DNA of 64,000 nucleotides from positions 3,448,574 through 3,512,573 of the forward strand of contig NC_056537.1 in assembly GCF_910596095.1 (NCBI RefSeq), given 5' to 3'. Below the pieces are notes generated by a model that saw only the letters and a list, made by a program, of their open reading frames with translations, did not search any database and was not told the origin of the DNA. Position 1 is the stretch's first letter. Each line of letters opens with the position of its first letter. Of this stretch, positions 12,668 through 24,900 are shown in pieces. A program made the translations under genes and the position numbers. Source of the stretch: Thunnus maccoyii (lineage: Eukaryota; Chordata; Actinopteri; Scombriformes; Scombridae).

Positions 12668-12830
12668 AATAGACTATATAAAGATGGACATAGTGAGGAA
12701 TGACGTCACCTGTTGGTTTCATTGGAGCCCGTTTGAAGCCCTGATTTGCAGCAACGCAGATTTGGAGCCAGGACCTTCCAGAAAAGGAGTGCGAAGTATT
12801 GCCTTTCACGGTCTGGAAACACACCCTGCT
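12668..12830 (+). repeat. Dispersed repeat, family I, copy 1
   Basis: ATAGACTATATAAAGATGGA, a GACGTCACC segment and TTTGAAGCCC align with 14264-14420. The full extent is unknown. Confidence 0.4.
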
Positions 12831-14263
12831 ATGTAATGATATCTGTAAATGTACTTCATGTAATGCCGGCTTTAGCCAAGAATTCCTATTGTGGTGTGCA
12901 AACCAGGAAGTAGGGAATTGTGGGAATTGAAATGTAGTACACTGGAATAAAGCACTATCTGTGAAAAGCAATGTGTTTATTTTTTTTGGAGGATTGTGAA
13001 AAGGCGCTGGTTCCCAATGTTATATTTTGTTGAGGGGCTCCAGTCCTGTTATTCTTTTTAAGAGTTTTGTGAAGGTGGACTCATTGTCTGCTTAGTCAGT
13101 GATAGTGAGAACAGGTGTGCATTATTAGCTACACTAAGAGGTGAGTCACAGCTCTGTCAAGTTGAGGTAGGAGGGATAGTAACTGAAATGCTGTATAATT
13201 TGGTGCACTCATAGCTGAGCGTGTGATCATAGGACATTGTGACAGTCAGCAGTAACAGAGAAATCAATGTTCTCTGTGTTTTTAAAGCTTTGTATTAGTC
13301 TTGCTCATCCTGTGGTCACCTGAGTAGATGGTACGTTCCAGTCAGGAGAAGCTGAGAAGGTAAAAGGCTGGTCACCGTCTCCGTCCCTCTCCTCTGCTGT
13401 CTGTCTGTGTTTGTTTGATTGAGGGCGTGCTGAGCAACACATACACAGAGCAGAGAGGCCACAGCGGAGAGGATTGTGGTGGAAAACTGTCCTTCCATGA
13501 ATAGGCCAGTAAACATTTAGCAGATAGTTTCTATGGGAATACGGAAGGGGAGAATCAGCAATGTCATATTTTAATCTTCTGTGTGTGATGAGTGAAGGCC
13601 GCTAGGCCATGTTTATTATGAGAAATGTGGAAGAGGCTAAGTACAACTGATACATGTTAGAGAAGTGTGAGACACCATTGTTTTCTGAGGTGAGTCATGT
13701 TTCGATTATTACCAGTGTTAAGATCAAACAGGGTGGGGTTAAGCGAATAAGCCCCACATTAGGAGGGTATATAATAAGGGTAGGAGGTATATAATTTAAT
13801 GTCTTATGGTTTTTCATTAGGTTATTTATCCCGGGATCAAAGCCACGGTTTGCTTTGTATTGCTCTTTATGCAGAGTAAACCTATTCACGTTCTCTACCA
13901 GCTTCCAGTGTATTTCTTTGAGTCTGTCTCTTATAAGTTTTGAGTTTTATACTAAATTGTGGGTGACCTGAAGATTTATTGGCCCATCTGAAGATTTCCC
14001 ACAATGGGATGAAGCTCTGCGTTCACACAAAATCTGGCAATGTGGCACCTTCCTGCAGGGTCGTTTGGGGGTGTGTGTGTTTTTATTTGTGCTTTAGAAC
14101 TTAGCTGCTGTGAAACAATCAGAAAATTACGTTTTATTTATCTGATTCACAGCTTTGTTCTTGCTCAACCACTGCTGTTCTCTCTCTCTCTTCCAACAGA
14201 CAAACACACACAGAGTTCACTGACAGTGTCTTCCTAAAATAGTCACTCGCTGTATGTTAGAGC

Positions 14264-14720
14264 CATAGACTGTAAGAAAAATATGGACGTAGCCATCGTG
14301 ACATCACCCATTGGTCTCTGAAGAGAGATTTTGAAGCTCAAAAGGCCAAATGAAGCCTGGTTGCTGAAACAAGCCACCTGGCAGCTAGCGACCTGTCACT
14401 CTGTCATTGCAACCCACACTGTGGTCGGAGGTGGGATTACATCTGTAGTGTTAATGATGAAAACGTTTAAGAGACTTAAGCTGTACTGTTGAACTGTGTA
14501 ATGTTACTGTGAACGAAACTTGGCATGTATGCGCAAGACTTAGTGCTGGATGTCTAAGGCATATTCAGAAATACATAAAAATACCTAATAAACAACACTG
14601 CTTCTGCTTCCTCTTCTTCTGCACAAGGATTCAACAAGCAGAAATACGGACAGCGCCACTCTGTCATTGCAACCCACATTGTGGTCAGAGATGGGATTAC
14701 ATCTGTAGTGATAAGAACTA
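14264..14720 (+). repeat. Dispersed repeat, family I, copy 2, with an internal 52-bp duplication
   Basis: Starts ATAGACTGTAAGAAAAATAT. A block beginning CTCTGTCATTGCAACCCACA is present twice (about 14398-14460 and 14658-14718) with few mismatches. Confidence 0.5.
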
Positions 14721-15100
14721 CCAGAGAATGAACTGAAAAAGTTTAGAGTTAAACTCTATTCACGTTCCTCAGACGCAGGAACTTACGCAGGTAAATTGTA
14801 GCATCTACTGATAGTCTGCATGAGGCATTTAGGGGATGGACACTGTTGTCTGTAGGTGTTGAGAAATCTTCTTTCAGACAGTAAGATGCTGTGGCTAGCA
14901 AACTACCTGCTAACATGATACTATTAAAACATTGTATAAAATTGGACGGTGTGACACAGCTAGTATAAGCTTTCTCCATTTTGGACTCTCCGGCTCTCTA
15001 TTCCCTCGTGGGCAGTTCCATCAAGATGGTTTGGTGAATTGCGTAAATCCACGTGTCAAAGTTCACCAACGACGAACTCTACTTGAAAGATCTGTGTGAA

Positions 15101-15592
15101 TCATGGATGTATAAAGAGAACTGGATACAGCGTCGGAGGCAGGGCCCTGTTCATTCCGATGAAAGTTGCTCAGTGGCGCATGAAGCAATAAAAAATCGAC
15201 TTCCTGGTATGAAAGTACCCGGATCTTCCGCATTGTGCGGCCCATAGAGCATGCGCACTGGTGACTTTCACTGGCCGAGTCAGCTACTTCCGGTTTAGCC
15301 CTCCGGCTAACTTGAATGGAGATAAAACAATTCAATCATGCGGCTCTTCGAGGCTTTTGATCGGACCGAACGGATTTAATTCTGATAGTGAGACAAGTCA
15401 TTTCGTGGGGGTTGTGACGCTCAGAAAAATTTATCCGCTGATTTACAGACGTCTCTTTCACAATGTAAGTCTATGGGAAAAAGTCTTTTTGGGCCAGTGT
15501 GCATCACGTGACGTTGTAATTACACGGTTTGGCTGCTATGTCAAATTTGCTTCAAAGCCTTCCTGTATCCAGTTCTCTTTATACATCCATGA
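15101..15592. mobile_element. 492-bp inverted-repeat element with perfect ~31-bp ends and 6-bp target duplication
   Basis: TCATGGATGTATAAAGAGAA... at the left is the perfect reverse complement of the right end over about 31 bp (15101-15131 and 15562-15592). TGTGAA flanks both sides (15095-15100 and 15593-15598). The internal sequence has no intact transposase; an open frame running through it continues into the next repeat and is not a gene. Confidence 0.85.
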
Positions 15593-15657
15593 TGTGAATT
15601 TACTTTGTCTCTGTAAGCATTGTGGAAATTTCATAACTAAGACTTTGTCCACATTAA

Positions 15658-16200
15658 GCCGGCTAAATTCTAAAACGCTGATTTCAAGCATGAACGACAT
15701 GCAGCAGGAGTTTCAGTTTGTTTCTGCAAACACCTCCGTCCACATTAAAAGCACCAAAACGGGTAATTCTCCACCTACTGGGCATGTGCGGGGGATAGAT
15801 GAGCAAGTCAGCCACAGAAAACCAGCGAATAAGAAGCGGTATTCTGACATTTAGTTTATTGCAGCAGATTCCAACAGTTTGAGGAGAGAAAGGTGGTAGA
15901 TAGTGACGTTTTGCTCTAAACAAGCCGTCAAAGTAGACAATAGATAGAACAACACTCGCATGTAGCTGTCAGCCGTTGTTGTCATTGTAGTTGTTTCTTC
16001 CTCTTCCAATGAAATACTGCGCTGCCACCACCATCTGTTCTGTCAGTGATATGACAGCGTTTCTACAAAGCTTTGTTTTCCCCGTACACACTACAACACC
16101 AAGCCGGCGTTTTCATGTTTTACACACCCTAGAGGCCATTTTGGAAAAGCTGTTTTCAGGGGAGAAAAACGTTTCAGTCTGGACGGAGGAACAAAACTAA
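15658..16200 (+). mobile_element. Dispersed repeat, family B, copy 1
   Basis: About 540 bp. It is shared with 35870-36385 (inverted) and 58440-58935, for example CAGGAGTTTCAGTTTGTTTC, GACAGCGTTTCTACAAAGCT and TTTTCAGGGGAGA. It has no coding capacity of its own. Confidence 0.8.
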
Positions 16201-16244
16201 GAGAAAAATATGGGTTTACAAATTCAGCAGCTTCATGTGGACAT

Positions 16245-16806
16245 TAGGGATGTGCAGAGATCCCAGTATTTGTATTTGTATCTGTATTTGAAGAGGCAGC
16301 AAAATTATTTGTATCTGTATTTGTATTCGAATAAAAGTGGAAAGAGGCTTAAAAATCCTGTTTTTGTTTTTCTGACACTTTTAATTTTAGAAAATTAAAG
16401 TGTTACAATAAGTGTTCATGAATAAACTACCTTACGAAGGAGGTCCCCACATCGGGTCTGGAACTGGAGTCTCCCAGATCATAGACGACTGCGCTGACTA
16501 CTGAGCTAAAACTTTACTCATCGACTCACTGCAGACAGACCTCTACCTATTTATACACCCATAACAACTTCAAAGGCAATTATTGCTTTGCACTTTTCAT
16601 TTATTGCCTATTTTTTTCAACCTAACTTTGTGGAAAAGAGAAGGGGAAACACAGGTTATGGAGAGTCCGTTGGGAGCACTTTGCTTTATCTCTGGTGAAC
16701 ACCCCCAACAAATAATTTTTAAAATATTTGTATGAAACAAATATTTGTATAAAACCCACTATTTGTGCTTTGCCAAATAACGTATTTGCATTCAGGCACA
16801 CCCCTA
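16245..16806. mobile_element. hAT-type MITE (562 bp) with perfect 8-bp target duplication
   Basis: Short inverted ends TAGGGATGTGC / GCACACCCCTA are flanked by GTGGACAT on both sides (16237-16244 and 16807-16814). The 8-bp duplication is typical of the hAT superfamily. The body is made of TTTGTATTTGTAT-like runs near each end and contains a tRNA-like segment at 16445-16515. Confidence 0.88.
16445..16515 (-). ncRNA. tRNA-like remnant with A and B boxes inside the hAT MITE
   Basis: The minus strand shows TAGCTCAGTAGTC (A box, 16496-16508) and GTTCCAGACCC (B box, 16454-16464) at tRNA-like spacing. The anticodon arm does not pair convincingly, so this is a tRNA-derived relic or SINE head rather than a working tRNA. 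Confidence 0.5.
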
Positions 16807-18117
16807 GTGGACATGATCTGAATACTGGTCTGACTGGGCCCTCTTCTTCCATTACGTTCCACACTTCAATAACATACGTATATATATTATTTTTGAGTAT
16901 TCTGCCGGCCTTGTGCTGCACAATTCTTTTGTTAAGTAAACACCACAACAACCGTTAAGTACATGGTTTTCTTTAATATTTCAACAGTACAAATTATATC
17001 TGACTTAAGAATATTGACATGAGAAATACATCGCTTCACATATCTGAACATCATATTTATTGAGAACATTCTGGGCCACTGAGAAATCACCTGAGAGAAC
17101 GAGTTAGAAAACCTATTCAGTTTGATGTGATGACTTTGACTTTGGAGATTTCAATTCGCAGAAACATTTACGACGAGGGATTAACCAAAATGTGTCGGTC
17201 TACTGCAGCGTACTGTATGAGCAGTAAAACATCCATCGAGGAAATATATATATTGTCTTGATCGGTCTCATCATTAGTAAAACACCAGTACTGTGCACTA
17301 ATGACTAGCAAATATATTACAGCAAGGACCACTTTTACACAGATATCATGTTCATACTTTTTTTTTTTTTTTTTTTTGCCCAAAAGAAAACATCGAAAAA
17401 ATATTCAACATTTTACAACATCTCAAGAGAAGTGAAAGTCATACAAAGTGTGCAAATGTCACCGTACAGTCACGAGACGACTCCAAATGAAGGCACCATA
17501 CTGTTCGCTTCCACTCTGGTCACATGACGACTGAACTGTGCTGCTGGGGGTTAATGTCACGGTTACAACTGATTCTCACTGAGATTGCCCATTAACTTAA
17601 AAAAAAAAACCCTAAAAACTTTAAAATACGAAAAAACGAGGATGTCCAAGTAGTGCTTTAAGGCTTTTTGTAGATACCACTCAAGATGCTAGTTTTCCCT
17701 TTTAAAGACTTAATTTAAATATTTGCATATTTCCTGTCAGAAAGGTTTGTCATGTTTTAGTGGTCAGTAATGTTTTGTGCCAAAATATTTTGCCAGTCAT
17801 AACATTTTTTTTAACATTTGTTTTGAAATATTGGATACCTGTCTTGGCCTGTTTGTCCTCCGTAGTTAGCTTAATGGATTTAAAGCGTTAAGTGTTTGTT
17901 TGCTAGTGTCCATCTGGTTCTTCTTCCTTCTTGTTGTTAATATTTCACCCTCAGCTTTGACTGTACAGCTTCATTGTTAAGATAATTTTACGAGCAGGTA
18001 CGTTTTCATTCATGGAATAAGACCAAAAGATGTTTGCTGATCAAAACGAAAATTTTAACCACTGAACTGAACTGTTAGCTTACCTGAACCAAACGGTTAG
18101 CTGCTTAACTTAGTTTA

Positions 18118-18405
18118 ACTTAGTTGCCGACTGTTAAACTAATCGGCAACTATTTTGATAATCGATAAACTGCTTTTTTCTGATTCCATCTCCATAAATG
18201 TGAATATTTTCTGGTTTCTTTAGTCTTCTATGACAGTAAACTAAATATCTTTGTGTTGTGGAGAAAACAAGACATATGAGGTCATCTTGGGCTTTGAGAA
18301 AAAGTGACATTTTTCACCATTTTCTGACATTTCATGGACTAAACAACTAATCAATAGAGAAAATAATCTACAGATTGGATTTTCCGGTTTTTCAGGGCTG
18401 TATGT
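18118..18405 (-). repeat. 'ATCGATTAA' repeat, family D
   Basis: Inverted orientation copy of the short element whose ends resemble GCAACTAATCGATTA. It shares TGTGAATATTTTCTGGTTTC and ATTTTCTGACATTT with the copies at 39196 and 61437. Confidence 0.7.
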
Positions 18406-20769
18406 TTAATCATGAACATTGCAGTCATGATTAACGCCCCTAATGCAGTTATCCTCACATGATAAGGCCGTATTTGCATTTACAGGGAGATCGATGCATA
18501 AACCAGGTTCTCCTGAATCCTCCCATAAGTTGCATCTTCAAATGACAGTTTAGCATAAAACCACCGAGGGACTGCGCTAAAATAACGGTTAAATCAGAAC
18601 TGGCGAGACAAAATATACCAGTGGGGGGAAAAGCAAGCGGGACAGCTTATTACAGCGTTAGTCAAAAACATACTTAAACCAAATACAGGACAGATATTAA
18701 ACCTCGACAGCTTTCTTCCTACTGACTGAATTGCGTCTGTAGTTGAGCGAATATCAGCACTAGTGCTGATTAATCAATTAGTCCAGCGTTAGTCTTTTCC
18801 TGCCCCACATGATTTAGACGTTTCTCTGCTCCAACACACCTGATTCTAACGATCAGCTCGTCATTAAGCTCTGCTGAAGCTTCATAACGAGCCGATCATT
18901 TGAATCAGGTGTGTCGGAGCGGAGAAACATCTAAATCATGCAGGGCAGGAGAGCAAATTATCGTTTAATTAAGTCATTTAATTGAACAAAAACACTCTGA
19001 GATTAAAGCTTCTCTGATGTGAGGATTTGATGCTTTTGTTTTATATCACTGTAAATGTAATATCTTTATGTTGCAGCAACGCAGGAGAGTTGAACTATGA
19101 CACACACTCTTTATTTCCTTTTATATCTTCTCTGAAAAGACGAATATTTGGCCAAAACTGGCGGCTGGGACTCAAATGGACTTTAATCAAAACATAATCA
19201 ATGAAAATAATTGTTGGCACTGAATGCTTGGTCAGATTATTCTTTCATCAGAAAATGTCTCATCACTTCAATAATTTGATTTTTGTGCAGAAAACTGTGG
19301 ATTATGTGACTCAACTTTATTTGTAGAAAAAGATAAAGAGTACCAGATGTTGTAAAAAAGCATCATGTTGAGATTAAGACTCGTATCGTTTTGGTCAAAC
19401 ATCAAATCATGTAAACTCAGATTATCTGGCTGCCAACACTTTAATTAAAACTTTTACCTAAATCTGGTTCTAATGAGCATGTAAACGTGGTAAATGTCAA
19501 ACCTCTTGGAAAGTAACGTCATCAGTCATTCTCTAAAAAAAATAAAAAAAACAATAATTCAAACAATATTAAAATAAAAAGGCAATATTTTGCATTTCAG
19601 ACAATAATCTTGTAGTGCAAAATCATCTCTTGCAGTTTTAACGATGAATCGCAGTTCAGTGGCACCGACGCACTAATACTGATAATCCACAGAGACGCAC
19701 ATCACCCAGCGTTACTGCATACACTGAAGTTCAAATTCACAAAGCCACAGTCTGAGCACCACCCAAGAGATTTAACCAAACTGTGGCTAAAAAAACAAAA
19801 CAAAACAAAACGGGGCTACAGTCTTCCTCACAGAGGACAGGTTGGGCCGTTCGTCTTCCATCGAGTATGACCTCAGAAAACACACAAAAAAACAAACAAA
19901 ACAAAAAAACAGCACAAAAAGGTCACAAGATCAGAAGCAGGTCAGATTTTAAACTCGTGTTCATGTGCAAAGTCTCTTCTTGCGATAGAAGCAGATGAAT
20001 CAGTGATGTAATCCAGTCGATCACATGTACGTCCTCCATCTTTAGAGAATCAGCGGCAGAGTTGCAGCTTTTGTTTCGACAGGGTTGAAAACCGATTCCT
20101 TTATTTCCCAACTGACCACAGCGGCGAGAACATCCAAACAATCGTATAGGAAGAAAAACACCCTCCGAACAAAAGATGGACAGTTAACTTGCTTCCAGGG
20201 CTGTGCGATATGATGATTTATATCATGTGACGTCTATCGCTTCATATTATGTTCCATCATTTATTCTGTTGTGTCGCCAATCACTTTTTGCGGCAATATT
20301 GTTCATCATTTGGACGATAGTTTGGGTTCTTCTGCACGGTGCGGATGCATGGACGTGGTTTAGGTATGAAAAGTCTAACACGGACCAGAAAACTGTGCTT
20401 TTCCATGTTGTCGTTTTATATAAACTATTTATTCATTGAATTTACAGAAAATGTGGTGTATCGTGATACGTATCGTTATCTGGATTTGGGATTCTGGTCA
20501 TATCGCACAGCCTTACTTGCTTCATTGTCAGATCTTTGCAGATTTATGTCAAAATCTTTAAGTTCACAGATTGCAGTTCACACCTGGCGTCAGAAATATG
20601 TTTAAAAACCATCTTGAGTGACCGTTTGTGTTTAAATCTTCCATAAAAGTTTGAGTTTTCATGTGTGGGGAGAGTGAAAGCTGTTAAAGAGAGACTCTGT
20701 GGAGCAACGTTGTGATCAACAGGCTCCTGTTTTCTTTGCATCTCGTGCTCTGTTAGCGTGTGATGCAAG

Positions 20770-21060
20770 TAGAGCTTAAACAAAGTCAATAAATCAATCA
20801 GTCGATCGAAAGAAAAGGAATCTGCAACGATTTTAATAATCGATTAATCAGGTCAGTGTGTTCCAGCTTTTCAGATGTGATCATTTTCTGCTTTTCTCTG
20901 TTTTTTATCATTATGAATGGAATATTTTTGGGTTTTGGACTGTTGGATATTTGAAGACGTTATCTTGGGATCTGGGTTAAGATTTACTTTTTGACATTTT
21001 ATACACTAAACAATTACTCAATTAATAGAAAATATTATCAGTAGTTGCAGCTCTACATGT
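20770..21060 (-). repeat. 'ATCGATTAA' repeat, family D (diverged)
   Basis: Runs from AATCAATCAGTCGATCGAAA to AGTAGTTGCAGCTCTAC. The same internal order as the other family D copies is recognisable. Confidence 0.6.
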
Positions 21061-21816
21061 AGCCAAAGGACACATTTGGTGAGAACACCAAATCTGTGTT
21101 TGAATTTAAGTCCACAGGACAGCTTCTCTGAGTTGTCCATCTGTCTGTTGAGTTTCTATAGTCGGACAGTTCGGTGAAAACATGGAAATCAGCAACAGGA
21201 ATTTTTCTTAACTCTTCCTCCTCAAGTATTCAAGACATCAGGAACAAGGCTCAAATGTTCACTTCTATTGTTCCCTGTGAATAAAAACTGGAACACACAG
21301 AGGTGTCCTTCCATATTTATAATTGTTTAAAAGTGCCAATTGGCTCATTAAACCACCTTTTCACTATTAAAATGATTTTCTGATGCCTTGATCTACACCT
21401 GCAGCAGAACTTTGAAGCAGTTATTGGAACCATGTGTGATTAAATGTAGATTTTCTGTTCACATTGTGTCACATGTTAACCTGCTGTATACTATAAACTG
21501 ACGGGATCTTTCTAACCTTTTAGGACATATTTTCCAACCATATGTGATGTAAACACAGGTCACCAAGATGCATTTTAGTTCCAGGTGTGATGGAGGCCGC
21601 AGACTAATAACTAATAATTTCCCACTCTGTACTGAAATGACATCAATAATCTCCTGAGATCTCCCTTTAAGAAATTCCCCTGATATAAAACACCACCACG
21701 ACAGCATGGCACAGAACTGAAGCAGGACTATATCAACTATACAGCCAACACAATTACATTGTTATACCAAGAAGCTGTATACATTACAGTTAAGTCTATT
21801 GCGTCTCCTGCTCTGT

Positions 21817-21850
21817 GGGGGGAGGGGGGAGGAGGGGGAGGGGGGAGGGG
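21817..21850 (-). repeat. G/C-rich tract (C-rich in the transcript) 220 nt after the pseudophosphatase stop
   Basis: The plus strand has runs of four to six G separated by single A or AGGA. It could form a G-quadruplex in the DNA. In the minus-strand transcript it becomes a C-rich element of the kind bound by poly(C)-binding proteins. Function is inferred. Confidence 0.6.
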
Positions 21851-22068
21851 CATCACAGCCAGGTCACATTTACAGGTTTGAAGAGGAAATACATCAAATT
21901 CATAACTTTTACAACCACTGAACTCAGGTAGGAACAATAATATCCAGTTGAGCAGTCTACAGGGAGAAGAACAGCTGCCCTCGGTTGTCTTTAGAGTAAC
22001 ATCTAATACCGCGACAGGGTGGAGGAGTAAAGAGAACCTTAAGAAGCCGAGCATGTTGGGAAACTGAG

Positions 22069-24859
22069 TCAGGTCCACGCCACTTTGCGTGAGATGGCCT
22101 GTTTGAAGCACTCAGGGTCCACGTTGCCTCCGGGCCGCAGCGCCCTCTCCAGGCTCACCAGCACGTTTTGGTGGCACTCTCTGATGTTGACCGGGTACTT
22201 GGCTCTCAGCAGCTCGTAGGCTGCGATCAGCCTCATGTTCTGTTTCACCATCAGGTACTGGATGATGCAGGTGGGCGCCAGGGAGTACCCGTCCCGACAG
22301 TGGACCAGAACGCGCTTCCTCTTCTCAGTGGAGGCATCGATGCATCCGTTGATGTCCTCGAAGCAGCGCTGCTTCAGGGCGGGGCCGTCGCCCAGAGCGT
22401 CCGGCACGTCGCCGATGTCCACCTTGAGGCGGGACCAGCTATGGCGGGTGCCGCGGGAGCAGGTGCAGGGTATGAGGTTGAGGCTGGGGCCCGGTTCTCC
22501 CGGCACGCTGCTCATGTCGATGATGCTGTCGATGTTGTTGCGACACAAGGTGCGCCCGTTGTACGCCGCGTTCAGGTTGCCGACGTAGATGTAGTCCGTC
22601 ACCTTGGAGATGACTGGTTCGGAGTACTGGAAGTGTTCGGGGCCGCCGGGTTTGGACTCAGGCGTGTCGGGCCCCCTGGCTCCGGCTGGACCCGTAGCGG
22701 CTCTCCTGCTGTAGTTGCGCAGCTTCTTGGAGCCCGAGCGAGACGGAGGGTTGGAGTCGGACTCGGAGCTGCTGTTCCAGGGCGGAGAGAAGAGAGAGAA
22801 GCGGCTGGAGGATTTGCTCTTGGTGAGGATCTCCACCGGGCTGGACAGACCGGAGCTGGACGCCGTGGTGGACGCCGAGGCGCAGAACAGAGACGCTCGC
22901 TCCAGAGAGCCTGTGCTGCTGGCGGCTCCTGCGCTGTGGGCCTGCTCCATCTGCAAGAGACACACACACACACACGTCTGACATGTAGTCCACCGATTCA
23001 TCAGACAAAAGCTACTGAGACTTTCTGTGATCCTGATCCTGACGTTTTCATGAACCCAGCAGACAAACAGTCAAGTCGTCATTTATTAAAACATTCATTG
23101 AAATCATGCTGGCTGTTGTGTTTCTCCTGTTTCTCTCTGCTTCCTGAAAGCTTCATTAAGGATTAATCAACAATTTATTAATGACTGATCAAATATTTAT
23201 GACTGAAAAATAAAATAATTATGAGGGGATACTGTGAGGGGTCAGAATATGAACAATATGGAGGTGTTACATAGAAACAATGATCCATTTCAAATACATT
23301 ACATTCACTATCAAATCAATATATCTTACAGAGTTAATGTCACACAGGCAGGTGAATAATAAATTATAACAAAATTAGCTGTTAGCGGGTGGTGCTGTAA
23401 TACACAAGATTAAAAACGTGTCAAATTATTATTTTATCATTTTAGTGGAATTATAATTATTCACTCCAACAGCTGCAAACTACTCAAATGTTATTTCTGC
23501 CTATTATTCTTTTAGAGGGACTGATATCTGTGAGGTTTTAAACACATGTAGATCGATAAACACGAAAAACTGGAGGTCGCGGAGTAAAAACAGAGATGTA
23601 AAAAATGAAAAATATCTTCCTTTGCTAAAGACTTTTGCCTGTAAGAAGAAGTAAATGTCTGCAGTGTCTCTGCAGACAGGACTAAAATTATGGTTCAACA
23701 CCAGACGCAGGAGGAAGGTGGACAATAACATATAGATGATATTAATATATATATATATATACATATATACATATATATATGAATATGTAACGATTAAAGT
23801 CATGAACTCCTGCATGCAATATTAAAATCAACCCACACCCCACAGAGAAATAAATCCACTCTGAATCAGTCTGCGGTCTTAAAATATTCCTATGATTATT
23901 GGTGTAACAGAACATATACGCATATGAACCGCAGATTAATTGTAGAATTGAATGTCTCATTGGAGACAAAGTAAACAAACTGCTGTAGCTACAAGTCACA
24001 GACAGACAGCGTGTTGCTAACAGAGATTTTAAAGAGCAAACAATCAAACCAGCATCTAACAGGTCTGAAGTGACGTCTGCAGGTATGTTTACATGATGTT
24101 TAATGTGCTGTAGCTCAGCAGCTAATTAGCATCTAGCTGCTAACTGACGTTAGCGGTGAACGTTTGTTTAGAGGCTCGTTCAACAAGCTGCAGGACAAGA
24201 CATGTTCATGTTTGTAAGTTATCATCAAGCTGTTGTTTCATTCACTACCATGTTTAAAGGAAGAAGGTATCAGGCGTCATATAACGCTTAGATTTAACAA
24301 CTGGGTATTGAATATTTTACATATTTTAAGATTTTATTTAAACACTGGACATCTTGAATGTTGTTTTCATGTAAGTTGTAATGTTTTATATTTGTCTCCC
24401 ATCTTCTTCTGAACCGTGAGTTCCGTTGCAGCCTAACCTTTGACCCTGTCTATAAATCACATGACCCCAAAGTTAAATACGCCCCCCTAACTCCTCACCC
24501 TGGCAGCCAGGTGACACCGTTAGAAGAGAAAACCTTCTAGTCAGCAGCGAGTCTTTCTGTAAATCTTCTCTTTCTTTGCCTCATGTATGATTCTTTAACT
24601 CATTTGTTTTGCTTGGTGTTCTTTCTCAGCAGCAGACGTGTGTGTATTTGTGAACATACCTGAGCTTTGAGGTTGTTCTTCCACTCCTGCGTCTCCAGAG
24701 CTTTGAAGCGTCCGCTGCTGTCGGAGGAGACCGACACGCAGAGGGGCCGGTGAGCTCTGGGGGGGAGCTGGGGGGTGAGGGCCACGGGGACGGGCCGCGC
24801 ATCGGCGTGCTCGCTCCTACTCATCATCAGATTTGGACAAGAGCCTGAGTTACACAGAC

Positions 24860-24900
<41 letters not shown>

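Larger units (their letters stand above)
11250..15094. other. Intergenic between the tnni2 promoter and the element at 15101; no gene seen
   Basis: AT-rich, without coding-like open frames. It holds the two family I copies and a GC-richer island at about 12300-12370. I could not tie any part of it to a gene. Confidence 0.4.
16960..22068 (-). other. Region downstream of the pseudophosphatase stop; possible long 3' UTR
   Basis: There is no coding signal on either strand over about 5 kb, and repeats are sparse: two 'ATCGATTAA' elements, a T-tract at 17359-17378 and a G/C-rich tract at 21817-21850. Minus-strand AATAAA hexamers occur at several places, the farthest at 17056-17061. The low repeat density suggests transcribed 3' UTR, but the true end cannot be fixed from sequence. 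Confidence 0.3.

Noticed and set aside
15261..15854. Plus-strand 197-codon open frame
   Set aside because: Runs from the inverted-repeat element across its target duplication into a family B repeat. It is a by-product of adjacent repeats.
16445..16515. Functional tRNA gene
   Set aside because: The A and B boxes are recognisable but the anticodon and acceptor stems do not pair, and the segment sits inside a MITE.
18800..18950. Imperfect inverted repeat around GATTTAGACGTTTCTCTGCTCC / GGAGCGGAGAAACATCTAAATC
   Set aside because: Probably the ends of a short MITE. Flanking duplications are unclear, so it is not listed as a feature.
22168..23166. Plus-strand 332-codon open frame
   Set aside because: Exactly antisense to the GC-rich phosphatase-like exon. 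Its composition (Gly/Ala/Val/Arg-rich) is the mirror of that exon, and no splice or start context supports it.
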